NCBI GenBank assembly: GCA_019242465.1
Contig: JAFAVL010000241.1
Coordinates: 1 to 9,807, forward strand
Direction of reading: 5' to 3'
DNA: 9,807 bases
Source of the DNA: Chroococcidiopsidaceae cyanobacterium CP_BM_RX_35
Lineage (GTDB): Bacteria > Cyanobacteriota > Cyanobacteriia > Cyanobacteriales > Chroococcidiopsidaceae
Part shown: positions 1 through 5,643 of the stretch, piece after piece
Layout of the letters: each line of letters begins with the position of its first letter
Numbering within the stretch: position 1 is the first letter of the stretch
Position numbers and translations under genes: made by a program
Notes under the pieces: generated by a model
The model's database searches: none
Seen by the model: only the letters and a program-made list of their open reading frames with translations
What the model was told of the DNA's origin: nothing

Positions 1-424
1 GGACTTAGAGCAGGGTGACTTTTTAATCCGCACATTGCTTGGTGTAGACCCCCAAGCGGGAGCGCTCGCGATTGGAGATCGCGTTCGTCCTGGTCAGCGC
101 GTGCAGTTCCACTTGCGGGATGCTCAAACTTCAAGAGAAGACCTAGAATGGCTGCTCCAGCGCTATCAAAAACAGACCAAGGAACACCCGGACACTGCTG
201 GGGCATTGATGTTCTCTTGTGTGGGGCGAGGAGAAGGACTTTATGGAAAGCCTAATTTCGATTCTCAGCTATTCAGTCATTACTTGAGCGGTGTCCCTGT
301 AGGGGGCTTTTTCTGTAGCGGCGAAATTGGTCCGGTTGGTGGTACGACCTTCTTACATGGCTACACTTCTGTATTTGGGATTTGTCGCCAAGCAGTTACA
401 AAAGCAGGAGTGAGCGACCATTGA
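1..424 (+). CDS. FIST-domain sensory protein, C-terminal part (5' end outside window)
   Basis: The reading frame is open from the first complete codon (position 2) to TGA at 422-424, so about 140 C-terminal residues are visible and the start lies upstream. The text ending in GGFFCSGEIGPVGG followed by a TTFLHGYTSVFGI-like tail is characteristic of the FIST C-terminal domain. It includes the preceding RGEGLYG segment and the Cys-rich turn FFCSGEIGP. FIST proteins are predicted small-ligand sensors, possibly for amino acids; the cyanobacterial versions usually stand alone with FIST_N plus FIST_C. The FIST_N half is not in the window, so fusion to a kinase or cyclase domain at the N-terminus cannot be excluded. 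The TTG at 35 should not be taken as a start, because the frame continues upstream without a stop. The next gene on this strand begins about 300 bases later. Confidence 0.85.
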   Translation, partial: DLEQGDFLIRTLLGVDPQAGALAIGDRVRPGQRVQFHLRDAQTSREDLEWLLQRYQKQTKEHPDTAGALMFSCVGRGEGLYGKPNFDSQLFSHYLSGVPVGGFFCSGEIGPVGGTTFLHGYTSVFGICRQAVTKAGVSDH

Positions 425-731
425 AACTTCAGTGGATAATGGTTCTACACCTGACCAGAATAAAGGTAGGCAAGAGACAGAATATGTCTTTAGACAAAGT
501 CAGCAGCGTAGCTGAGCTACCGTTGCTGACTTCACTACTCAACGCTCCGTTGGAGGCAACTCTGGGCACAACGTTGGGTAAGCTCAACTTGAAGCGGTTG
601 GGTCAGTTTCCAGCCCAAAAGATCCAGCCGACATGGCTCAAAAGGGCTGATTGTAAACCTTATCAGGAGGACACGGCTTCGGCAACCACTAAGCTTCCAG
701 ATGTAGTGAGGTCGGAGTCGCGTAGTTTTTG
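425..731 (+). other. Intergenic stretch with hairpin and a doubtful 82-codon ORF
   Basis: About 300 bases separate the FIST gene from the nuclease gene. A frame open from ATG 484 to TGA 730-732 would encode 82 residues. Its stop overlaps the ATG of the nuclease gene (TGATG), an arrangement often seen in translationally coupled genes. Against a real gene: the product resembles nothing I know, its C-terminal half is low in hydrophobic order (rich in K, R, S, T), and a strong hairpin lies at its 5' end. The region could instead be a structured leader RNA of the nuclease gene; short complementary segments (CAGCC/GGCTG type) between about 600 and 650 would allow further folding. I cannot choose between the two from sequence alone. 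Confidence 0.35.
497..532 (+). other. Strong stem-loop in FIST-nuclease intergenic region
   Basis: AAGTCAGCA (497-505) is perfectly complementary to TGCTGACTT (524-532). Inside it, GTAGC (508-512) pairs with GCTAC (516-520) around a TGA loop, leaving a small internal bulge. This 9+5 bp stem is not followed by a T tract (next bases CACTACTC), so it is not a standard intrinsic terminator. It may be an RNA-processing or leader structure. Confidence 0.5.
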
Positions 732-1232
732 ATGATTGAGATGAAAGTCGCTGGCATTGCAGTAGATGCGAACCGCAGCCCGATTGTACTATTGAAAGAC
801 GCTCAAGACAGACGGGCGCTACCGATTTATATCAATCAAGACCAAGCTAAAGCGATTATTGGCGCTCTGGAGAACCAGAAGCCTCCCCGACCGTTGACTC
901 ACGATCTGCTGGTAAATATCTTGATAGCCTGGGGTATGACCTTGGAGCGCGTTGTCATTCATTCAATCCAGGATCAGACGTTTTATGCAATTTTAACTAT
1001 CCGTCAGGGTGAAGTCAAAAAGGAGATTGATGCCCGCCCTAGTGATGCGATCGCGATCGCCCTCCGCACCAATACCCCGATCTGGGTGATGGAAGAAGTC
1101 ATTGCCGATGCTTCTATTCCTGTTGATCGAGACGCTGACGAGGCTGAACAGCGGGCTTTCCGAGAATTCTTATCCAATCTCCGACCTGAAGACTTGATTG
1201 AGCGTGGGGGCTTGGGTAGTGGCGAAGCCTAG
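732..1232 (+). CDS. Bifunctional nuclease family protein (DUF151/BFN domain)
   Basis: The product is 166 residues. It begins MIEMKVAGIAVD and contains LPIYINQDQAKAI, PRPLTHDLL and RPSDAIAIALR, the hallmark segments of the DUF151/BFN domain, which fills roughly residues 1-140. A short acidic tail (RDADEAEQRAF, then NLRPEDL) follows. Family members have been described as having combined RNase and DNase activity, and some plant relatives act in abiotic stress or defence; the cyanobacterial role is poorly known. ATG 732 is preferred over the TTG at 729 or the ATG at 741 because MIEMKVAG is the usual family start. The nearest Shine-Dalgarno-like sequence (GGAG, 714-717) is 14 bases upstream, which is long. 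The reductase gene follows 55 bases later on the same strand. Confidence 0.9.
   Translation: MIEMKVAGIAVDANRSPIVLLKDAQDRRALPIYINQDQAKAIIGALENQKPPRPLTHDLLVNILIAWGMTLERVVIHSIQDQTFYAILTIRQGEVKKEIDARPSDAIAIALRTNTPIWVMEEVIADASIPVDRDADEAEQRAFREFLSNLRPEDLIERGGLGSGEA
1047..1060. repeat. Two overlapping HIP1 octamers
   Basis: GCGATCGC occurs at 1047-1054 and again at 1053-1060, sharing two bases, inside the codons of the conserved DAIAIA segment of the nuclease gene. Further single HIP1 copies occur at 9112-9119, 9244-9251 and 9598-9605 in the CSP41b-like gene. HIP1 is the highly iterated palindrome of many cyanobacteria and supports the taxonomic assignment. Confidence 0.95.
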
Positions 1233-1287
1233 TTATTTGGGTTGACTAAATCGAAAGTCTAAAATTGCCAACTTTAATAATTGATAC

Positions 1288-2415
1288 ATGCGTTACCGAC
1301 GTTTCGGGAAAACGAATCTACAGCTTTCGGTGTTATCCCTAGGGACTATGCGTTACCTATCGCAGGATAATGCGCGAAAGACAATCCAACAGGCAGTAGC
1401 AGCAGGGATTAATCATCTAGAAACTGCTAGAGGCTACGGCAAAAGTGAGCAGTATCTTGGTGCTGCTCTCAGAGCTGGATTGCCAATGCAGCGTTCCCAG
1501 ATTCATATCACAAGCAAAATCCCACCGATGGCTGACGCTGATACAATGCGTCGATCTATAGATGAATCGCTAGAGCAGTTAGGCTTAGACTACCTAGATT
1601 GCCTAGCGATTCATGGTCTCAATACCTGGGAACACCTGGACTGGGTGCAGCGCCTTGACGGCTGTATGCGTGCAGTACAAGAAGCTATGGCTGATAGTCG
1701 AGTGCGACACGTTGGCTTCTCCACTCATGGACCGCTAGAAGTTATCCTGGCGGCTCTCAAGACCGATTTATTTGAATTTGTCAATCTGCACTATTACTAC
1801 TTCTTTCAGCGTCACGTACCCGCAATTCAGCAAGCTCAGGAACAAGATTTGGGAGTGTTTATTATTTCTCCTGCTGATAAGGGAGGACGCCTCTACACGC
1901 CGCCGCCGCTCCTCAAACATCTGTGTGAGCCCTTCTCTCCCCTAGAACTTAACTATCGATTCTTACTTAGTGACCCCCGAATTACTACCCTCAGTGTTGG
2001 ACCAGCAAACCCAGATGAACTAACTGCGCCTCTCGGCGTTGCTGACCAAGACGGTCCCTTGACAGCGATGGAAATTGCAGCATTGCAGCGTCTAGAGACC
2101 CAAGCAGACGTGGCTTTGGGAGTAGACCGCTGTAGTCAGTGCTATGCCTGCTTACCCTGTCCAGAGACAATCCAAATCCCAGAGGTTTTGCGACTACGCA
2201 ATCTAGCTGTTGCCTACGATATGACTGAATATGGTAAATACCGTTACCAGATGTTTGAAAATGCCGGACATTGGTTCCCTGGTGTTAAAGGTAGCCGTTG
2301 CAGCCATTGCGGTGACTGCCTACCCCGCTGCCCCGAACACTTAGATATCCCGGCTCTGCTAGCTGACGCTCATCAGCGTCTTAAGGGACCTTCAGGTCGT
2401 CGTTTATGGGAATAA
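1288..2415 (+). CDS. Aldo/keto reductase with C-terminal 2x[4Fe-4S] ferredoxin-like domain
   Basis: The 375-residue product has an aldo/keto reductase TIM barrel at about residues 1-265, starting RRFGKTNLQLSVLSLGT. A ferredoxin-like tail carries two cysteine motifs: C282-x2-C285-x2-C288-x2-C291-P and C338-x2-C341-x2-C344-x3-C348-P. These predict two iron-sulfur clusters, so the enzyme probably exchanges electrons between NAD(P)H and a ferredoxin-type partner in the cytoplasm; its substrate is unknown. Of the usual catalytic tetrad, Tyr50 (GYGKSE), Lys77 (TSK) and His109 (AIHG) are visible. The aspartate of the FDTA motif is glutamate (LETA, Glu45). A phenylalanine- and tyrosine-rich patch (LHYYYFFQ) lies at 168-174. 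No good Shine-Dalgarno sequence precedes ATG 1288, but MRYRRFGKTNL is the normal family start. It may be cotranscribed with the nuclease gene. Confidence 0.9.
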   Translation: MRYRRFGKTNLQLSVLSLGTMRYLSQDNARKTIQQAVAAGINHLETARGYGKSEQYLGAALRAGLPMQRSQIHITSKIPPMADADTMRRSIDESLEQLGLDYLDCLAIHGLNTWEHLDWVQRLDGCMRAVQEAMADSRVRHVGFSTHGPLEVILAALKTDLFEFVNLHYYYFFQRHVPAIQQAQEQDLGVFIISPADKGGRLYTPPPLLKHLCEPFSPLELNYRFLLSDPRITTLSVGPANPDELTAPLGVADQDGPLTAMEIAALQRLETQADVALGVDRCSQCYACLPCPETIQIPEVLRLRNLAVAYDMTEYGKYRYQMFENAGHWFPGVKGSRCSHCGDCLPRCPEHLDIPALLADAHQRLKGPSGRRLWE

Positions 2416-2475
2416 AGATCTGTGTAATCGGCGTTGCTTGTAAGTCCATTTTTTTATACTCTTAAGTAGTCAAAT

Positions 2476-2600
2476 AAGAGGCAGAGGAGCAGGGGGCATG
2501 GGAGCAGGGGGAAGAAGAGGAAAGAGAGCAGGGGGGAGAATTTGTCCCCCTGCTCCCCAACTCGAACTGCCCCCCTGCCTCTTCTCCCCCTTTGCCTCTT
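2476..2600. repeat. Polypurine/polypyrimidine palindromic repeat element (MITE/REP-like)
   Basis: The element is bounded by a perfect 8-bp inverted repeat, AAGAGGCA (2476-2483) and TGCCTCTT (2593-2600). The left half is almost purely purine with a GGAGCAGGGGG motif at 2486-2496 and 2501-2511 and a variant at 2526-2536. The right half holds the complementary CCCCCTGCTCC (2546-2556) and further C/T runs. GAGCAGGGGG near 2526-2535 can pair with CCCCCTGCTC (2546-2555) to form a central hairpin. No transposase is present. Such low-complexity purine palindromes are dispersed in many large cyanobacterial genomes; naming it a mobile element is inference. Confidence 0.75.
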
Positions 2601-2640
2601 TATATCGATATTGCTCGTTCTTTTATTAGGTGTCGCTTCT

Positions 2641-3309
2641 GTGACTCAATCCAACAACAAAGAATTGTGGTTCAGTTTTCTTTTTCGCATAGCAGGCTAT
2701 GGCCTACTGGTTATATCCTTTCTTGATATCCTTGCATCTTTTTTTCCACTACATGTTGGAGATCCCAACTGGGAATTCGCATTGCTCAGAAGTTTAGTGG
2801 GAAACTTACCCGGAGCTCTGATAGGAGTCGTATTTGTATTTATTTCAGAAACAAATTTTCGGGTGTTTAAGCTGCTTTCTAGAGCTTGTTTAGTCGTGAC
2901 TGTATTGTATCTATTGCTGGTACCTTTAGGCATCAGTTCTGCTTTGCGGATCGATCAGGAAAATCAGAGGCAAGTTATCGCTTTTACCAACCAACGCCTG
3001 CTCCCACTGCAACAGGTGCGAGAACAACTCAGCAGGGCAACGACTGCCCAAGACATTACACAGCTCTTAGAACGCTTGAATCCCCAAGGTCCTATACCAC
3101 AGATTAACAATCCTCAGCAAACAAAAAGTCAACTGTTAGCGAATCTCGATCAAACTGAGAAGAAATTGAGGAGCGACATTGCGGCAAAGCGATCTGATAC
3201 ACGTCTGAGTCTATTTGAACAGGCATTTAGATTGAACCTCGAAGCAGTTGTCTCTGCTCTGATATTTTTCAGCCTTTGGCGTAGTACCAGTAGAGGATTA
3301 AGGCGCTAA
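2641..3309 (+). CDS. HpsJ-like membrane protein (hormogonium polysaccharide family)
   Basis: From GTG 2641 the product is 222 residues. It has predicted membrane segments at about 14-35 (FRIAGYGLLVISFLDILASFF), 52-69, 79-103 and 197-213. A hydrophilic, glutamine-rich, probably coiled-coil stretch (about 104-190) lies between the third and fourth. This order matches HpsJ-type proteins, which in filamentous cyanobacteria are linked to export of hormogonium polysaccharide for gliding; the specific role here is inference. The start is uncertain. The frame is open back to TTG 2542, but its first roughly 20 codons would come from the right arm of the palindromic repeat. GTG 2641 has an AGGTG 8 bases upstream and gives the shorter, more family-like N-terminus. 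If 2542 is used, an extra hydrophobic segment (LPLCLFISILLVLLLG) is added. No other hps gene is adjacent. Confidence 0.75.
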   Translation: MTQSNNKELWFSFLFRIAGYGLLVISFLDILASFFPLHVGDPNWEFALLRSLVGNLPGALIGVVFVFISETNFRVFKLLSRACLVVTVLYLLLVPLGISSALRIDQENQRQVIAFTNQRLLPLQQVREQLSRATTAQDITQLLERLNPQGPIPQINNPQQTKSQLLANLDQTEKKLRSDIAAKRSDTRLSLFEQAFRLNLEAVVSALIFFSLWRSTSRGLRR

Positions 3310-3362
3310 AAGCTAGCAGCTCCAAGGATTAAGTTGAGATTCTAATAAATGAAAGTAAGACA

Positions 3363-3881
3363 ATGCGATTGTCGCTACTATTACTGGGTATCAGTCTCCA
3401 TACTGGTTCCCTTTCACTAACCCCAAGCTTATCTGCACAAACCCCGTCAGTACCATTACCTGCCATTACCCATTTGGCTCTGTCTAAGTTAAACAGTAGT
3501 CTCTCCCGAAAAGGCAGTCTTAGCCCTAATGTAACCATTGCCTCAGGGGAAGTTAAGAATCCTGGTCTCTGGTGGGCAAAAGAGCAATTCGGAAATGACG
3601 TACTGGATAGCTGGTTAATTTACCCTAGTGACAGCATGACTCCTGGGCAAATTGACCTCATAGTCGACCCGCAAAACTGGAATTCCCTTGACTATATACA
3701 GCGCTACGCATTCATCAACCATTTTGGTACTGTAGCACGCAGTCATGGTTATAATCTCAGAGTTTTGGATGCCCAAAAAAAAACGTTGGCAACCTATATC
3801 TGTAACTTCAGTCAAACTCCAGGCTCGTGCAGAGTTCAACTACAGCCTGTTCGTAATACAGGTTTAGGTGGAGCGTTCTGA
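3363..3881 (+). CDS. Small exported protein of unknown function
   Basis: The 172-residue product has a clear Sec-type signal peptide: MRLS, then a leucine-rich core, with probable cleavage after LSA at residue 25 (LSA|QTP). The mature part opens with a proline-rich segment, then a compact region (about 65-160) with WWAKEQFGNDVLDSWLIYP, a DLIVDPQNW segment and YIQRYAFINHFGTVARSHGY. Two cysteines, C147 and C156, are spaced for a possible disulfide. I recognise no domain; it looks like a conserved cyanobacterial hypothetical protein. It starts 53 bases after the hpsJ-like gene on the same strand, so co-transcription is possible. The Shine-Dalgarno sequence is weak (GAAAG upstream of ATG). A run of nine A residues at 3775-3783 lies inside the gene. 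It ends 21 bases before the stop of the convergent solute-binding gene. Confidence 0.7.
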   Translation: MRLSLLLLGISLHTGSLSLTPSLSAQTPSVPLPAITHLALSKLNSSLSRKGSLSPNVTIASGEVKNPGLWWAKEQFGNDVLDSWLIYPSDSMTPGQIDLIVDPQNWNSLDYIQRYAFINHFGTVARSHGYNLRVLDAQKKTLATYICNFSQTPGSCRVQLQPVRNTGLGGAF

Positions 3882-3902
3882 GCACTCGAATTTTATTACT
3901 AA

Positions 3903-5078
3903 CTACTGTATAGAGCGGCGGACATGCTGCCATAAAGACTGGTACTGGTTGAGTGTAGCGGCAGAAAGAGGTAGGAGCAATTCGCTCTCGCGGAAGATCT
4001 GAGGTGTGTTTAGGAGCAAGCTGCGTTCTTCTGTCGGGATGTCGGCTGGGTTAAGCGCCACTGGAATCGGCGAGGTTGCCTTACTGAAGCGCGAAATTTG
4101 CTGGGCAACGTCTGGTTGCCAACAAAAATCAATCCACTTCTCGCTGAGAAACGGCTTAGAATCAACTCCTCGTGGACGCACCCAAAGGTTTGCCCATAGA
4201 GCAGTTCCAGATAGGGGAACAACTGCTGCAAGTTGCTGGTAGCGCTGTAGCGCTGGCAGCACATCGGTTGACCAACCCACTGCTAGCCACGTATCTCCCA
4301 GGATCAGAGGTTGCAGGTAAGTGTCAGAACTGTAGAACTTGACTTGCCGATTGAGGGCAACCAATTCCTTTTCTAAGTCTGGAACCTGCTCTAGCTGCTC
4401 AGTGTTATAGGATTTGCCCAGTTTCTTTAACGTTAGTCCAATGACTTCTCGTGCTTGATCAAGTAAAGAAAGGCGATCACGGACTTCGACTCGCCAAAGA
4501 TCACTCCAATCTCTAGGCTGCCACCCTAAGGACTTAAATTTGTTGCGGTTATAAGCAATGACGGTTGTACCCCAGCTATAGGGCGCAGCCCAAACCTTTC
4601 CTTGCGGATCTAGCTCACCTTTGTCGTTACGCCTCACTAATTGTTGCCATCGGATGGGAAGTTTCTGCCACTGACTAAGTTGTGCTGATTCAAGTGGTTG
4701 AATGAGTTCCTGCCTGATTGCTGATGCTAGCCAATAATCTCCCAGTGTTACCAAATCTGTTGGTCGAGATTTCGTCAAGGGGAGGTGAGGCTTCATCCAA
4801 GAGGGAAAGGGAAGTTGCCATTGTCCGTTATTGGTCTTTTCTGGCAACTGCTTCCAGGATTGCAATTGGGTATATAAATCCTTTAACTGCTCAGCCAGCA
4901 CAAAATTAATTTCTGGGGTTGGTTTCAGCTGATGGGTAAATTTACTTGCCAGCTGAGCTGGGATAGAACCATTTAATAACTGGACGCTCAGCGCTGCCTG
5001 TTGAGAAGTTCCACACCCAACAAAGAGCTGACCTAGAGCTATCGTCCCTGTATTTAGCAAAAAAGACCGTCGCTTCAT
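3903..5078 (-). CDS. Extracellular solute-binding lipoprotein, PotD/spermidine-putrescine type
   Basis: The 391-residue product begins MKRRSFLLNTGTIALGQLFVGC. This combines a twin-arginine-like RR, a hydrophobic core and a lipobox (FVGC, lipidated Cys22), so it is predicted to be exported, probably through Tat, and lipid-anchored on the periplasmic side. The rest resembles family 1 periplasmic binding proteins of polyamine/iron type: WAAPYSWGTTVIAYN, a following YNRNKFKSLGW-WSDLWR hinge region, and LGDTWLAVGWSTDVLPAL. The ligand cannot be read from the sequence; polyamine is a family-based guess. ATG 5078 is chosen because AGGAG lies just upstream and the signal peptide then starts at residue 1; upstream TTG 5102 and GTG 5099 would add eight or seven residues. 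No permease or ATPase gene is in the window, so it is an orphan component here. Confidence 0.8.
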   Translation of the reverse strand: MKRRSFLLNTGTIALGQLFVGCGTSQQAALSVQLLNGSIPAQLASKFTHQLKPTPEINFVLAEQLKDLYTQLQSWKQLPEKTNNGQWQLPFPSWMKPHLPLTKSRPTDLVTLGDYWLASAIRQELIQPLESAQLSQWQKLPIRWQQLVRRNDKGELDPQGKVWAAPYSWGTTVIAYNRNKFKSLGWQPRDWSDLWRVEVRDRLSLLDQAREVIGLTLKKLGKSYNTEQLEQVPDLEKELVALNRQVKFYSSDTYLQPLILGDTWLAVGWSTDVLPALQRYQQLAAVVPLSGTALWANLWVRPRGVDSKPFLSEKWIDFCWQPDVAQQISRFSKATSPIPVALNPADIPTEERSLLLNTPQIFRESELLLPLSAATLNQYQSLWQHVRRSIQ

Positions 5079-5174
5079 AATCTCCTGTTGCCCTTTCACC
5101 AATGCAGGACTGCTTCTTACAATCTATCAGCCGCGCGGAGTTTTATTAAGCTGGGGAAGTGCTGCTGCACTCAA

Positions 5175-5193
5175 AAATTAAATGATGGTTAAA
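5175..5193 (-). promoter_or_regulatory. Possible Pho-box-like direct repeat
   Basis: Read on the minus strand, TTTAACCA (5193-5186) is followed after three bases by TTTAATTT (5182-5175). This is two 8-mers at 11-bp spacing, the layout of the cyanobacterial SphR (Pho) box whose unit is about CTTAACCT. The first unit fits well and the second poorly, with no convincing third. The site lies about 100 bases upstream of the solute-binding gene. An A/T-rich chance repeat is a real alternative. Confidence 0.22.
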
Positions 5194-5273
5194 TGATTTA
5201 TCTATAGACTAAACTTTGCCAAATTGTTGCATAGCATAAAGAGGACACTAAGAGCGAGCTATGAGGGTATTAG

Positions 5274-5636
5274 ATGGAGCCACTACAAAAGCAAGTTATC
5301 ACTTTGAGCCAAAAAGTGGACGAGCTACACCAGGTTATTGATCAGCTCAGTGGTAGAATGACCGACGCTTTGTCAGAATGCCGATTAGCTCCAATCCAAG
5401 AGACAGATAAGGAGGGTTCTGGACGCCAACAAGCGCGAGGCTACAGCAGTTCAAAGTCAACAATGGAACACAAAGATGTTCTGTCAGACGGTACCTGTCT
5501 GGACACAAATCGCCAAAGTGGTGAGAAAGAGTTGACACCGGAAATCCAAATTCAGCGGCTAACAGCTCAACTAACTGCTGCCTACAATCGAATCGCTGCC
5601 TTGGAAGAACAGTTACTGGCACGCAGAATTCACTAG
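5274..5636 (+). CDS. Small coiled-coil protein, unknown function
   Basis: The 120-residue product has two heptad-like helical ends. One is at about 4-35 (LQKQVITLSQKVDELHQVID, then QLSGRM) and one at about 88-117 (IQIQRLTAQLTAAYNRIAAL, then EEQLL). They are joined by a polar, serine- and lysine-rich, probably disordered linker (40-87). No enzyme motif, signal peptide or membrane segment is visible. It may be a cytoplasmic scaffold or oligomerisation protein. The start is supported by GAGGG at 5263-5267, six bases before ATG 5274. The gene is divergent from the solute-binding gene across about 195 bases and ends seven bases from the stop of the convergent CobT-like gene. The coding assignment rests on the Shine-Dalgarno sequence and the amphipathic heptads; I do not recognise a named family. 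Confidence 0.65.
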   Translation: MEPLQKQVITLSQKVDELHQVIDQLSGRMTDALSECRLAPIQETDKEGSGRQQARGYSSSKSTMEHKDVLSDGTCLDTNRQSGEKELTPEIQIQRLTAQLTAAYNRIAALEEQLLARRIH

Positions 5637-5643
5637 CGATCGG

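Noticed and set aside
497..532. Intrinsic terminator for the FIST gene
   Set aside because: The stem is strong but no T tract follows it.
382..732. 116-codon ORF overlapping the end of the FIST gene
   Set aside because: The first part lies in another frame of a conserved FIST C-terminus and the product resembles nothing known. Only the shorter 484-732 portion is kept as a weak possibility.
1233..1287. Promoter TTGACT at 1242-1247 for the reductase gene
   Set aside because: No acceptable -10 box occurs 16-18 bases downstream; the nearest A/T-rich box (TAAAAT) is only 12 bases away.
2445..2460. Terminator after the aldo/keto reductase gene at the run of seven T
   Set aside because: I could not find a convincing GC-rich stem directly before the T run.
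2476..2600. CRISPR-like array because of iterated GGAGCAGGGGG motifs
   Set aside because: Units are short, irregularly spaced (15 and about 25 bp) and present on both strands as a palindrome; there are no unique spacers and no cas genes.
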